Assembly (NCBI RefSeq): GCF_015209595.1
Contig: NZ_JADEYS010000008.1
Coordinates: forward strand, 62,001 to 126,000
DNA: 64,000 nucleotides
Direction of reading: 5' to 3'
From: Pontibacterium sinense
GTDB taxonomy: Bacteria; Pseudomonadota; Gammaproteobacteria; Pseudomonadales; Balneatricaceae
The number at the start of each line of letters is the position of its first letter. Positions within the stretch are counted from its first letter, which is position 1. The translations under genes and the position numbers were made by a program. Positions 26,990 to 36,006 of this stretch are shown here, piece by piece. The notes beneath the pieces are model-generated. The model did no database searches. It was not told where the DNA came from and worked only from the letters and a program-made list of their open reading frames with translations.

Positions 26990-27664
26990 GTGGAGTTTGA
27001 CTGGCAACCCGTCTGGCTTACGTTGAAGCTGGCGGGTTTTACAACGCTGACGCTGATGTTCATCGGCACACCTATCGCATGGTGGTTGGCACGCACATCG
27101 CATTGGCTCAAGCAGCCTGTGGCTGCCGTGGTTGCGCTGCCTTTAGTGCTTCCGCCTACAGTTCTGGGTTTTTATTTGCTGCTGCTGCTTGGGCCGCAAG
27201 GTGTTGTTGGGCAGATAACCCAATCATTAGGGTTGGGTACTCTGCCGTTTACCTTTGCTGGTCTGGTTGTCGCATCGGTTTTCTACTCTCTGCCATTCGT
27301 TGTTCAGCCGCTACAGAATGCCTTTGAAGCGATGGGTGAGAGGATGTTGGAAGTTGCAGCAACGCTGAGAGCATCACCTTGGGATCGATTTATGACGGTT
27401 GCCGTACCGCTGGCGCGCCCTGGATTTATGACCGCTGCTGTTCTGGCTTTTGCCCATACGATTGGGGAGTTTGGTGTGGTGTTGATGATCGGTGGCAATA
27501 TACCGGGGGAGACGAAGGTGTTGTCTGTGGCGATCTATGATCATGTGGAAACGCTGGAATACGATCAGGCACATCTTCTAGCGGGCGGGATGCTGCTCTT
27601 TTCTTTCGTTATTTTGCTCACGTTGTATCTGATTAACGGTCGCCTCAACAAAGGAGTGCGTTAG
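26990..27664 (+). CDS. modB: Molybdate ABC transporter permease
   Basis: Inner-membrane channel of the molybdate importer. The 224-residue protein has five to six transmembrane helices and the ABC-permease coupling motif ([20 protein letters not shown], the EAA loop that contacts ModC). It starts with GTG 26990 behind TAGGAG, 30 nt after the modA stop, and modC follows after 2 nt. Confidence 0.94.
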   Translation: MEFDWQPVWLTLKLAGFTTLTLMFIGTPIAWWLARTSHWLKQPVAAVVALPLVLPPTVLGFYLLLLLGPQGVVGQITQSLGLGTLPFTFAGLVVASVFYSLPFVVQPLQNAFEAMGERMLEVAATLRASPWDRFMTVAVPLARPGFMTAAVLAFAHTIGEFGVVLMIGGNIPGETKVLSVAIYDHVETLEYDQAHLLAGGMLLFSFVILLTLYLINGRLNKGVR

Positions 27665-27666
27665 TT

Positions 27667-28791
27667 GTGAATTCCTCAGAGGGTGTTGGCCAGAAAGAAA
27701 GCGCTATCTTTGCGTGTTTCAAGACTGAGCTGGAGGCCTTTTCTCTGGATGTGAATCTTTGGTTGCCAGCCAAAGGGGTTACTGCGCTGTTTGGTCATTC
27801 CGGGTCCGGAAAGACGACCCTGTTACGTTGCATTGCGGGACTGCATCAAGCGAAGGGTGATCTGAAAATCAACGGTGAGTGCTGGCAGTCGGCTGGTTTC
27901 TTTCTGCCTGTTCACAAGCGCCCTCTTGCTTATGTCTTTCAGGAAGCAAGTCTTTTTCCTCACCTGTCGGTGAGGCGGAACCTTGAATATGGCTATCGAA
28001 GAGTGCCTGAAGGGGAGCGTCAGGTAACGTTTGAACAGGCAGTTGCTTGGCTTGGCTTGGGAGAGATGCTGACTCGTATGCCGGATAAGTTGTCTGGTGG
28101 TGAGCGTCAGCGTGTTGCCATCGCGCGAGCTTTGCTAACCAGCCCGCGCTTGCTGTTGATGGATGAGCCGCTGTCAGCGCTGGATCACAATAGTAAGCAG
28201 GAGATTATGCCGTACCTTGAGCGGCTGCATGAGGTGCTGTCGATTCCTGTGTTATACGTGACGCATTCACCGGAAGAGGTGGCTAGGCTGGCGGATCATC
28301 TGGTGGTGTTGGACGCTGGCAGGGTCGTGGCTTCTGGTGAGTTGAGTGAGACGCTGGCAAGTTTGGATCTCCCGGTTAAATTGGGTGAGAATGCAGGCGT
28401 TGTTTTAAAAGCCACAGTGTCTGAGTTGGATGATGAGTGGCATCTGTGTTGTGCAAGCTTTCCAGGTGGAGAGCTGTGGTTGCCAAATGAAGGTTTTCAA
28501 CTTGATCAGCCAATACGCTTGCGGGTGTTGGCGCGTGATGTCAGTGTGGCGCTGAGTAAGCATGAAGATCAGAGTATGTTGAATGTGCTTCCTGCGGTGG
28601 TGGAGTCTGTCAGTGAAAATGATCGCCCGGGTGCTGTGATGGTAAAGCTGGATTTGAATGCCGCTGAGGGAGAGGCTCTGGGTTGTACATCCATGTTGGC
28701 TCGGCTTACAGCGCGTTCGGTGGATAAGTTGCAACTGGTGCCCGGTAAAAGCGCTTGGGTTCAGGTGAAATCTGTTGCTGTGCTGGAATAG
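27667..28791 (+). CDS. modC: Molybdate ABC transporter ATP-binding protein
   Basis: Powers molybdate import. The 374-residue protein has Walker A GHSGSGKT (43-50), Q-loop YVFQEASLFPHLSV, signature LSGGERQRVAIARAL, Walker B LLLMDEPLSALD and switch His in YVTHSPEE. A C-terminal TOBE domain follows (about 300-370), a possible site for molybdate feedback. The start is GTG 27667, nearly contiguous with modB. No terminator is visible before the tRNA-Glu promoter. Confidence 0.95.
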   Translation: MNSSEGVGQKESAIFACFKTELEAFSLDVNLWLPAKGVTALFGHSGSGKTTLLRCIAGLHQAKGDLKINGECWQSAGFFLPVHKRPLAYVFQEASLFPHLSVRRNLEYGYRRVPEGERQVTFEQAVAWLGLGEMLTRMPDKLSGGERQRVAIARALLTSPRLLLMDEPLSALDHNSKQEIMPYLERLHEVLSIPVLYVTHSPEEVARLADHLVVLDAGRVVASGELSETLASLDLPVKLGENAGVVLKATVSELDDEWHLCCASFPGGELWLPNEGFQLDQPIRLRVLARDVSVALSKHEDQSMLNVLPAVVESVSENDRPGAVMVKLDLNAAEGEALGCTSMLARLTARSVDKLQLVPGKSAWVQVKSVAVLE

Positions 28792-28827
28792 ATGTTAAGG
28801 GATGTCAAAAAACTGAAAGAAAGAGTG

Positions 28828-28855
28828 TTGACATCAAATCTGCCTGCGGTATTAT
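28828..28855 (+). promoter_or_regulatory. Promoter upstream of tRNA-Glu
   Basis: TTGACA (28828-28833), 16 bp, TATTAT (28850-28855), followed by GC-rich ACGCGCG, a stringent-type discriminator. The distance to the tRNA (115 nt) is long, so a 5' leader would be removed or a nearer promoter also exists. Confidence 0.6.
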
Positions 28856-28970
28856 ACGCGCGTCTTCAGGCAATACGCTGATTTTTACAGCGGGTTGATT
28901 TGTAACTAGCTGATTTAAATTCAGTTTTTTAAAAATCATCCGAAGCATCTGACTCGAAAGAGTTTTATGC

Positions 28971-29046
28971 GTCCCATTCGTCTAGTGGCCTAGGACACCG
29001 CCCTTTCACGGCGGTAACAGGGGTTCGAACCCCCTATGGGACGCCA
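28971..29046 (+). tRNA. tRNA-Glu (anticodon TTC)
   Basis: 76-nt cloverleaf with encoded CCA. Acceptor GTCCCAT/ATGGGAC, anticodon arm CCGCC-CTTTCAC-GGCGG with anticodon TTC, T-arm GGGG-TTCGAAC-CCCC. The D-arm TCTAGTGGCCTAGGA is typical of tRNA-Glu. Confidence 0.97.
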
Positions 29047-29179
29047 TTTCTTCTGCTTATTCTGAGCAAAATCAAACATTAATTCATATTGTTAGTTTCC
29101 TGTGCGCAGAATTTATCTCGATGTGCTTATCTTTCGTTGTGCTTGCTATTTTTCACAATGCGAGAGGGTGTGAGGTAGG

Positions 29180-29188
29180 TGTGGATAA
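29180..29188 (-). promoter_or_regulatory. Perfect DnaA box (second copy)
   Basis: TGTGGATAA, the reverse complement of the DnaA consensus, lies between tRNA-Glu and the end of the DUF3108 gene. It is 3.5 kb from the first copy and in the opposite orientation. Confidence 0.35.
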
Positions 29189-29246
29189 CTCAGGGAAGCA
29201 GCGTTGTTGCTCCTAAGTCCTGTTGTGTTGGCAGGGGAGGCTAAGG

Positions 29247-29978
29247 TTAAGGCTTGTGTGTCTTTTGGTTAGATGTCTTTAGCTCCAGAGAGAAAATTTT
29301 GTCTTTTTTCTCCTGGCGGTAAAGTTTAACCATTTGATAGTCCAGCGCTGGCGCAAACCAGATGAGCGTCTGGCGGTCTTTGGCTTCAGTGTAGATGCGT
29401 TCAACGCGTACGGCGTTGAAGTTGCCTGCGGGAGTGTTAATGGTCTCTTTGCCTTTTACGGCGAAGTTATAATTTTTCAGTCGCCCGCCATCTGCTACGT
29501 TGTAACTGAATTTCTTTTTGCCTGCGGCTACGTCCGACTGGAGTTGTAGTTGATAGCTCAGCTTATCCATAACGCCCGGCTGAATATCCATCTTCCAGGG
29601 TTTGTTGTTCACATCATTCGTTACCGTTTGGGTTTGCCAGTCAAAGCTGAGATTGGCTTTGCGGGTTTTACCCAGTACTTTGCGGTTGTACAGATATTGA
29701 TGTGGTGTGATCTGGTTCTGGTTGAGGGAGAACAGGCTGGATTCTTCAATGCTGGCAAAGAGTGCTGAAGCGCGGGATTTTAGCAGCCACTTATTGTCGG
29801 CATTCTGGCTAAGGACACGTTCGCTTACGCCCTTCATGGAAATAGAGCCTTCCGATACCACTTGGTAAGTCGCATGGAAGGCTTTGAGTGCACCAGTGTC
29901 CGCAGCTAGAGCATGCGGAGTTGAGATGATCATTGCTGTCAGAGATGTGGTCAGCAGAGTGTTGATCGTCTTCTTCAT
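29247..29978 (-). CDS. DUF3108 periplasmic protein
   Basis: A 243-residue protein with a signal peptide (about 1-25, ending ALA) and a DUF3108 beta-rich domain (FHATYQVVSEGSISMKG, LFASIEESSLFSL, TPAGNFNAVRVERIY, APALDYQMVKL). Function is unestablished; members are often found after purN. AAGGAAAG precedes the ATG. It begins 28 nt after the purN stop and is probably the third gene of purM-purN-DUF3108. The 200 bp beyond it hold a DnaA box but no gene. Confidence 0.88.
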   Translation of the reverse strand: MKKTINTLLTTSLTAMIISTPHALAADTGALKAFHATYQVVSEGSISMKGVSERVLSQNADNKWLLKSRASALFASIEESSLFSLNQNQITPHQYLYNRKVLGKTRKANLSFDWQTQTVTNDVNNKPWKMDIQPGVMDKLSYQLQLQSDVAAGKKKFSYNVADGGRLKNYNFAVKGKETINTPAGNFNAVRVERIYTEAKDRQTLIWFAPALDYQMVKLYRQEKKDKIFSLELKTSNQKTHKP

Positions 29979-30006
29979 GGTGCTTTCCTTGTGTTGGTGC
30001 TTGCTG

Positions 30007-30654
30007 TTATTCCGGCTTGAATTGAATGCCTTCGGCGGGCGCTACCTGGCCATCGAAGACAACGCCTTCGCTGCTCCAGCTGGCGCGTTCAGCGCAAAAC
30101 CACTCCACAGCGAGCGGGTAGATCTGATGCTCGCGCACATGTACTTTCTGCTGCAAGCTTTCACTACTATCATCCGGGTCTATGCTGACTCGCCCCTGAA
30201 CAAGCGACGGGCCGCCATCCAGCTCTTCGGTGACAAAGTGTACGGTACAGCCATGCTCGGTATCGCCTGCGTCTAAAGCGCGCTGATGAGTGTGCAGGCC
30301 TTTGTACTTAGGCAGTAGGGATGGGTGAATGTTGAGCATCCGACCCTCGTAGTGGCGCACGAATTCTGGTGTCAGAATGCGCATAAATCCTGCCAACACG
30401 ATCAGATCGGGTGTGTGGCCATCGATCAGCTGCATCATAGCTGCATCAAAGCTTTCACGGGAATCAAAGGCTTTGTGGTTCAGTACTTCGGTGGCGATAT
30501 TGGCATTTGCAGCACGCTCAAGGCCGAAAACATCAGCTTTGTTGCTCAGTACTGCTACCACGTCACCATTGATGCGGCCGCTCTGGGTCGCATCAATGAT
30601 TGCCTGAAGATTTGAACCGCTGCCAGAGATCAGGACAACGATCCGTTTAGACAT
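30007..30654 (-). CDS. purN: Phosphoribosylglycinamide formyltransferase
   Basis: Transfers formyl from 10-formyltetrahydrofolate to GAR in purine synthesis. The 215-residue protein has the phosphate-binding ISGSGSNLQAIID, the catalytic NIHPSLLPKYKGLHTH and the folate-site HFVTEELDGG. ATG 30654 begins 3 nt after the purM stop, with GAGG inside purM as its ribosome-binding site; the TTG at 30657 is not needed. Confidence 0.96.
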   Translation of the reverse strand: MSKRIVVLISGSGSNLQAIIDATQSGRINGDVVAVLSNKADVFGLERAANANIATEVLNHKAFDSRESFDAAMMQLIDGHTPDLIVLAGFMRILTPEFVRHYEGRMLNIHPSLLPKYKGLHTHQRALDAGDTEHGCTVHFVTEELDGGPSLVQGRVSIDPDDSSESLQQKVHVREHQIYPLAVEWFCAERASWSSEGVVFDGQVAPAEGIQFKPE

Positions 30655-30657
30655 CAA

Positions 30658-31716
30658 TTACGCCTCGGAACCGCGCAGTTCAACCTGTTCTTCGCCGTCT
30701 GCTGCGTTTTCGATAGTACCGATAACCCAAGCTTCTTCGCCGGCATCTTTCAGCAGGTTCAGTGCGTTGTCAGCTGCATCAGCAGGTACACAGATAACCA
30801 TGCCTACACCGCAGTTAAAGGTGCGGTACATTTCGGTTTTCTCTACATTGCCTTGAGCCTGCAGCCACTGGAATACGCCTGGCAGCTGCCAGGAATCCAG
30901 ATCGATAACTGCTTTAGCGCTTTCAGGCAGAACGCGGGGGATGTTTTCCAGCAGGCCACCACCGGTAATGTGGGACAGTGCATTAACCTGGCTTTCTTTG
31001 ATCAGTTTCAGCAGAGACTTCACGTAGATGCGGGTTGGCTCCATCAAAGCGTCAGCCAGAGGCTTGCCGTCGATGGTTTCGTTCAGGTCTGCGCCGCGTA
31101 CTTCGATGATCTTGCGGATCAGAGAGTAACCGTTGGAGTGAGGACCGGAAGAAGCGAGGCCAATCAGCGTGTCGCCGACCTTAACGTTGGAGCCGTCGAT
31201 GATGTCATCTTCTTCAACAACGCCAGTACAGAAACCTGCCAGATCGTAATCTTCGCCTTCATACATGCCCGGCATTTCAGCGGTTTCACCACCAACCAGT
31301 GCAGCGCCTGCCAGTTCGCAGCCTTTACCGATGCCGGTAACAACGTCTGCCGCCGTATCGATGTTCAGTGCGCCAGTTGCGTAGTAATCAAGGAAGAACA
31401 GGGGCTCAGCACCTGCAACAATCAGATCATTTACACACATCGCTACCAGATCGATACCGATAGTGTCATGTTTCTGCAGATCCATTGCCAGACGAAGCTT
31501 AGTTCCTACGCCGTCTGTACCGGAAACCAGTACCGGCTTTTTATAACCCTGTGGGATGCGGCACAGTGCGCCAAAGCCACCTAGGCCGCCCATAACTTCA
31601 GGGCGTGCAGTGCTTTTCGCAACACCTTTAATACGATCAATCAGGGCGTTACCAGCGTCGATATCAACGCCAGCATCTTTATAGCTCAGAGAAGTGTTGT
31701 CAGAACCGGTAGACAT
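30658..31716 (-). CDS. purM: Phosphoribosylformylglycinamidine cyclo-ligase
   Basis: Converts FGAM to AIR with ATP in purine synthesis. The 352-residue length is normal. Motifs are [31 protein letters not shown], the [23 protein letters not shown] block and [16 protein letters not shown]. It is first in an operon with purN and the DUF3108 gene and is divergent from the DUF2066 gene across about 140 bp. Confidence 0.96.
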   Translation of the reverse strand: MSTGSDNTSLSYKDAGVDIDAGNALIDRIKGVAKSTARPEVMGGLGGFGALCRIPQGYKKPVLVSGTDGVGTKLRLAMDLQKHDTIGIDLVAMCVNDLIVAGAEPLFFLDYYATGALNIDTAADVVTGIGKGCELAGAALVGGETAEMPGMYEGEDYDLAGFCTGVVEEDDIIDGSNVKVGDTLIGLASSGPHSNGYSLIRKIIEVRGADLNETIDGKPLADALMEPTRIYVKSLLKLIKESQVNALSHITGGGLLENIPRVLPESAKAVIDLDSWQLPGVFQWLQAQGNVEKTEMYRTFNCGVGMVICVPADAADNALNLLKDAGEEAWVIGTIENAADGEEQVELRGSEA

Positions 31717-31856
31717 GGAGTAGTAAACCTTTCACCTGCGTGAGGACAATTGGAGATAAATTTTCGCGTGTATTCTATCAGCTTGATGGTAGCCGGGCCA
31801 TGATGTGATAAAGTTTAGGCCCGAAATTAGTCGATTCGCGTGATTTGAGCCGATTC

Positions 31857-32921
31857 ATGGATAGTATTCGTGTCTTTTTCCTTTTTCTTCTGGTCATTAT
31901 TAGCCCAATTTCAGTGGCAGTGGCCTCGGAAGAGCTTTATAGCAGCGAGCAGTTGGTCTCCCGACAGTTTGGTGAGCCATCGCTAAAACAGGTACGTCAG
32001 GGATTGCAGGATGTACTGGTTAAAGTCGCCGGTAATCGTGATGTGCTGTCTAAACCGGTCATTCTGGAGCGAACGCGTAATGCAAAACGTATGTTGCAGC
32101 AGTTCGGTTACCGTGCAGCGCAACAAGCGATTGAACCTGACGGGCAAGCTAAAATTGCCTATATACTCAGACTGGATTTTGATTCGCGTGCTGTCGATCA
32201 AATGTTGGAGGCTGCAGGTGAGCGCCCTTTAGGTGCATTGCGGCCCTCTCTTGTTGTTTGGCTAGCTGCGCAGCAGCGTGGGCAGAGGGATTACGTCTCC
32301 CCCGATGGTTATATTTATGACAAAGTGAAGGCTGCAGCAGCAAAACGTGGATTGCCTTTGAGGCTTCCTTTGTTGGATCTTTCAGATCAGCGTGCGTTGC
32401 CGGTGAGTGACCTATGGGGGCTGTTTGATTCTTCCATTCAGGATGCGTCGGCACGCTACCGTGCTGATGCCGTGCTGGCGGGGCGCATGATTCAAACCTC
32501 TTCGGGTAACTGGCGTTATGAGTGGTTGCTGTTACAAGGAGGTAAGCCGCAACGGTTCTCTGGTAATGGATCGCTGAACAGTGAAATTCCAGAGGTCATG
32601 GATCAGACCGCAGATAAACTGTTTGCGGCACTGAAAGGCAGTGGCTTCAGTTATCGGCTGGAAGGGCTGGCCGTGCGGATCAGTAGCGTTAACACGCTGT
32701 CCGACTATATTGATATCGTTGATTATATGAAGTCGATTACTGCGGTGACGGCGGTACACACCGTAATGATGCAGGAAAACACACTAGAGCTGATGATTGA
32801 GCTGGATGGAAATCTTGAGCAATTTGAACATGCACTTGGTTTGCAGCCGCAGTTGGTGCCGACCGAGAGTGTCGGTCAGGATCTGACAGGCCTGACGCTG
32901 AATTATCGCTGGTTGAGATAG
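31857..32921 (+). CDS. DUF2066 domain protein, exported
   Basis: A 354-residue protein with an N-terminal signal sequence (FFLFLLVIISPISVAVA) and the DUF2066 domain (EELYSSEQLV..., LKQVRQGLQDVLVKVAGNRDVL, LRPSLVVWLA). Function is unknown, but it is conserved upstream of perM/hda in gammaproteobacteria. ATG 31857 is chosen over an in-frame TTG at 31845; neither has a good ribosome-binding site. perM starts 5 nt after its stop. Confidence 0.85.
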   Translation: MDSIRVFFLFLLVIISPISVAVASEELYSSEQLVSRQFGEPSLKQVRQGLQDVLVKVAGNRDVLSKPVILERTRNAKRMLQQFGYRAAQQAIEPDGQAKIAYILRLDFDSRAVDQMLEAAGERPLGALRPSLVVWLAAQQRGQRDYVSPDGYIYDKVKAAAAKRGLPLRLPLLDLSDQRALPVSDLWGLFDSSIQDASARYRADAVLAGRMIQTSSGNWRYEWLLLQGGKPQRFSGNGSLNSEIPEVMDQTADKLFAALKGSGFSYRLEGLAVRISSVNTLSDYIDIVDYMKSITAVTAVHTVMMQENTLELMIELDGNLEQFEHALGLQPQLVPTESVGQDLTGLTLNYRWLR

Positions 32922-32925
32922 AAGC

Positions 32926-34008
32926 ATGCTGACCGGATCACAACGTTGGTTCTTTCTGGTGGTGTCGCTCGTCCTTTGTGGCAGCGTTTACCTATTGGCT
33001 CCGATACTGACGCCTTTTCTGGCCGGGGCGCTACTCGCATACTTGTGCGATCCGATGGCGGATCGTCTGGAGAATTGGGGCTGTTCGCGTACCACATCCG
33101 TTGTGATTGTATTTGCTTTTCTGACCGTGTTAATGACCGCTGTTTTCCTGTTGTTTCTACCTAACTTAGGCCGGCAGATTCAGGTGCTGGTGCAGCAAAT
33201 TCCCGAAGTCTTCCAGCTTGTTGAGAACCGTTTTTTGCCTTGGCTACAGGTGAATCTGGGAATTGATCCCGCTGCTATAGACATGAATATGCTCAAACAG
33301 CTGATTCTGAAGGATTGGCAAAAGACCGGGGATATCATGGCTCAGATCGCCGCAGGGATTACCCGTTCGGGGTTGGCGCTGGCGGGTTGGGTAGCTAATT
33401 TAGTGCTGATTCCGGTGGTTACGTTTTATCTACTTCGAGACTGGGATGTCATGATGGATAAAATTCAGCGCCTCTTACCGCGTAATGTTGAACCCAGAGT
33501 ATCGTTGTGGGCGAACGAATGCGATGAAGTGCTGGGGGCCTTTATGAAGGGCCAGTTGCTGGTGATGTTTGCTCTTGGCGTGGTGTATGCGATAGGCCTT
33601 TGGATTGTAGGACTTGATCTCGCGCTGCTTATTGGTATGCTGGCGGGCCTCGCGAGTATCGTTCCCTATATGGGGTTTATAATCGGTATCGCTGCTGCGG
33701 TGATTGCAGCCCTGATTCAGTTTAGCGATCCAACAGTATTGCTATGGGTTGGACTGGTGTTTGCCATTGGGCAGGCGCTTGAAGGGATGTTGCTAACACC
33801 GTTGCTGGTTGGTGATAAAATTGGTTTACATCCGGTTGCTGTTATCTTTGCCATTATGGCAGGGGGGCAGTTGTTTGGGTTTGTGGGTGTGTTGCTGGCT
33901 TTGCCGGTAGCCGCAGTGATTATGGTGTTGCTACGCCATCTGCATGAAGGTTATAAAGGAAGCAGTCTTTATACCCATGAGAAGCCCGAGGATAGTTCGA
34001 TCTCATAA
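32926..34008 (+). CDS. AI-2E family transporter (PerM-like permease)
   Basis: Inner-membrane protein of 360 residues with about eight transmembrane helices: two at the N-terminus (13-45), one or two at 55-80, then a soluble loop and a C-terminal bundle. The family signature is VPYMGFIIGI and the conserved IGLHPVAVIFAIMAGGQLFGFVGVLLALPVAA. The family includes AI-2 exporter TqsA and sodium/proton antiporters; the substrate here is unknown. It is translationally close to both neighbours and abuts hda with no gap. Confidence 0.9.
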   Translation: MLTGSQRWFFLVVSLVLCGSVYLLAPILTPFLAGALLAYLCDPMADRLENWGCSRTTSVVIVFAFLTVLMTAVFLLFLPNLGRQIQVLVQQIPEVFQLVENRFLPWLQVNLGIDPAAIDMNMLKQLILKDWQKTGDIMAQIAAGITRSGLALAGWVANLVLIPVVTFYLLRDWDVMMDKIQRLLPRNVEPRVSLWANECDEVLGAFMKGQLLVMFALGVVYAIGLWIVGLDLALLIGMLAGLASIVPYMGFIIGIAAAVIAALIQFSDPTVLLWVGLVFAIGQALEGMLLTPLLVGDKIGLHPVAVIFAIMAGGQLFGFVGVLLALPVAAVIMVLLRHLHEGYKGSSLYTHEKPEDSSIS

Positions 34009-34713
34009 ATGAACAGTCATATTCCGTTTCAGATCCCTTTAAGTGTCAGCCTGCGTGACGATGCGCGGTTTGAAAACTACGACCCACAGGGCAATGAGCT
34101 GGCTTGCGCCACGCTTAAAGCTGCCGCTCGTGGTGAAGGGGAGCCGTTTCTCTACATCTGGGGAGATGAAGGTGTTGGTTGCACCCATCTTCTGCAAGCA
34201 TCCTACTATAAAGCCCAGGATTTAAAGCGCAGTGCTGCCTATTTGCCGCTCGATGAACTGGAGCTAATGGGCCCTGAGGTTTTGGCGGGAATGGAGCGCC
34301 TTGATCTGGTCTGTCTGGACAACGTTCAGGCGGTTATCGGTGACGCAAAGTGGGAAGAGGGGCTGTTTCATTTCTTTAATCGAATGCGTCAGGAAAACCA
34401 CCACTTAGTAATGGCTGCGGTTGGAGCACCAAAACAGCTGGGGGTAAAACTGCCTGATCTCGAATCCCGGCTCAATTGGGGAATCACCTGTCAGATTCAC
34501 TCCCTTGCGGATGAATATCGCCGCGATGTGTTTGTGAAACGTGCTGCTGCCCGGGGTATTGAACTGACAGAGGATGTGGTGAAGTTCTTGTTTTCCCATT
34601 CCAGTCATGAGATGCGTGATCTGTTCGACCTTTTGGACAAGCTTGATCAGGCTTCGCTGAGCGCAAAGCGTAAAGTTACTATTCCTTTTGTGAAAGAAGT
34701 GACGGGAATGTAA
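34009..34713 (+). CDS. hda: DnaA regulatory inactivator Hda
   Basis: AAA+ protein that, with the sliding clamp, stimulates ATP hydrolysis by DnaA and prevents re-initiation. The 234-residue chain has the N-terminal clamp-binding motif (QIPLSVSL), a P-loop region GDEGVGCTHLLQA in which the usual Lys/Arg is Cys, Walker B VCLDNVQAV, and sensor motifs up to SSHEMRDLFDLLDKLD. ATG 34009 immediately follows the stop of the permease gene. Confidence 0.94.
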   Translation: MNSHIPFQIPLSVSLRDDARFENYDPQGNELACATLKAAARGEGEPFLYIWGDEGVGCTHLLQASYYKAQDLKRSAAYLPLDELELMGPEVLAGMERLDLVCLDNVQAVIGDAKWEEGLFHFFNRMRQENHHLVMAAVGAPKQLGVKLPDLESRLNWGITCQIHSLADEYRRDVFVKRAAARGIELTEDVVKFLFSHSSHEMRDLFDLLDKLDQASLSAKRKVTIPFVKEVTGM

Positions 34714-34723
34714 CGCCCGTCCT

Positions 34724-35932
34724 TTAGCCTCCGGTTTGGCGCTGAACTGCTTTTAAGGCTTCACAGACCCGTCCTACATTTTTCTCGTTTATCCCCGCTA
34801 CATTGATGCGTCCACCCGTGCCGATGTACAACGAATGTTGCTCGCGTAGCTCTGACAATTGAGTCTCTGACAGGCCCAAATAACTGAACATCCCTCTCTG
34901 ATGGTTTAAAAAACGATAGTGCCATGCAGTGGTGCCGTTAAGGGAATCTGTGAGTAGTTTGCGGCAATCACTGATCCGCAACCGGGCTTTGTTCAGTTCT
35001 TTACGCCATTGCTGATTCAGCTCTTCGCTTTCCAAAATGGTGGTGACGATCGACGCACCATGTCCCGGTGGCATGTAGTAGTTCCCGCAGATCAGGTTCA
35101 GCGCTTCCTGTCTGACATCCTGGGTGACCGCCTTGTCTTTGCAATGAATGATCAGCGCGCCGGTACGTTCGAAGTAAATACCAAACGTCTTGGATGCGGA
35201 GTAGGTAAGTAACCACTCTTGATGATGGCGTTGAATCACGCGCAGGCCCAACAAGTCACTTTCTAAACCGGTACATAACCCGTGATAAGCCAGATCAAGC
35301 AGGGGTGTCAGGTTCAGATCAAGCATCAGGGAAGATAGCTCCTCCCATTGCTGCAAATTCAAATCACAGCCGCATGGGTTATGACCCGCAACCTGGATGA
35401 CCACAACATCTCCGGGTGCTGCATCGCGCAGATCCTCTTTCATCCCTTCGAAATCGAGACTGCGTTTGATGGGATCAAAATAACGGTAGTAGCCCAGCTG
35501 GAGTCCTGCTGAACTAAAAATAGGTCGGTGTGTTACCCATGGCGGATTGGAAAGCCAAAGTGTCGCATGCGGATTGGCGTGTGCGATTAGATCGCCTGCA
35601 ACACGGAGTGCGCCAGTGCCGCCAGGTGTTTGAAGGGTACAGAGCGTTTCAGACAGTGCGGGTTCCCGTGTCAGCTGATCGTCAAGCAGTAGTTTGGTCA
35701 CTAACGTATTAAATGTGGGATCACCGGCGGGTCCAAGATACGCTTTGCTCTGTTCGTGTTTGAGTAAATGTGCTTCTGCTTGCTTAACCGCCTTGAGAAT
35801 CGGTGTGCGACCTTTATGGTCGCGGTACACGCCTATCCCCAGATCGATTTTCTCAGGGTTTGGGTCGGCATGATATTGCGCCAGTAGCATCAGAATCGGA
35901 TCGGTTGGGCCTACGTCTATCGATTGCAGCAT
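34724..35932 (-). CDS. Aromatic/aspartate aminotransferase (TyrB/AspC family)
   Basis: PLP-dependent class I aminotransferase of 402 residues, moving amino groups between aromatic or dicarboxylic amino acids and 2-oxoglutarate. Signatures are KIDLGIGVYRD, the HNPCGCDL turn, the PLP-lysine motif SASKTFGIYFERTGAL and the substrate Arg in the C-terminal GTGGRINVAGI. GGGAGG lies 7 nt before the ATG. Its last gene-end is 10 bp from the convergent hda stop. TyrB and AspC specificity cannot be separated by eye; pheA 8 kb away would feed the same pathway. Confidence 0.92.
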   Translation of the reverse strand: MLQSIDVGPTDPILMLLAQYHADPNPEKIDLGIGVYRDHKGRTPILKAVKQAEAHLLKHEQSKAYLGPAGDPTFNTLVTKLLLDDQLTREPALSETLCTLQTPGGTGALRVAGDLIAHANPHATLWLSNPPWVTHRPIFSSAGLQLGYYRYFDPIKRSLDFEGMKEDLRDAAPGDVVVIQVAGHNPCGCDLNLQQWEELSSLMLDLNLTPLLDLAYHGLCTGLESDLLGLRVIQRHHQEWLLTYSASKTFGIYFERTGALIIHCKDKAVTQDVRQEALNLICGNYYMPPGHGASIVTTILESEELNQQWRKELNKARLRISDCRKLLTDSLNGTTAWHYRFLNHQRGMFSYLGLSETQLSELREQHSLYIGTGGRINVAGINEKNVGRVCEALKAVQRQTGG

Positions 35933-36006
35933 AACAAGACCTCCCTTGTGGTCTGTCTACTCTCTGTCAGCTTAGACCATCAGACGTACTTGAGAGGTCT
36001 AGATAT

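Noticed and set aside
25641-29188. Replication origin
   Set aside because: Two isolated DnaA boxes without clustering, dnaA/dnaN/gidA neighbours or an AT-rich unwinding region.
30853-31584. 243-codon plus-strand frame
   Set aside because: Antisense to purM, caused by codon bias of that gene.
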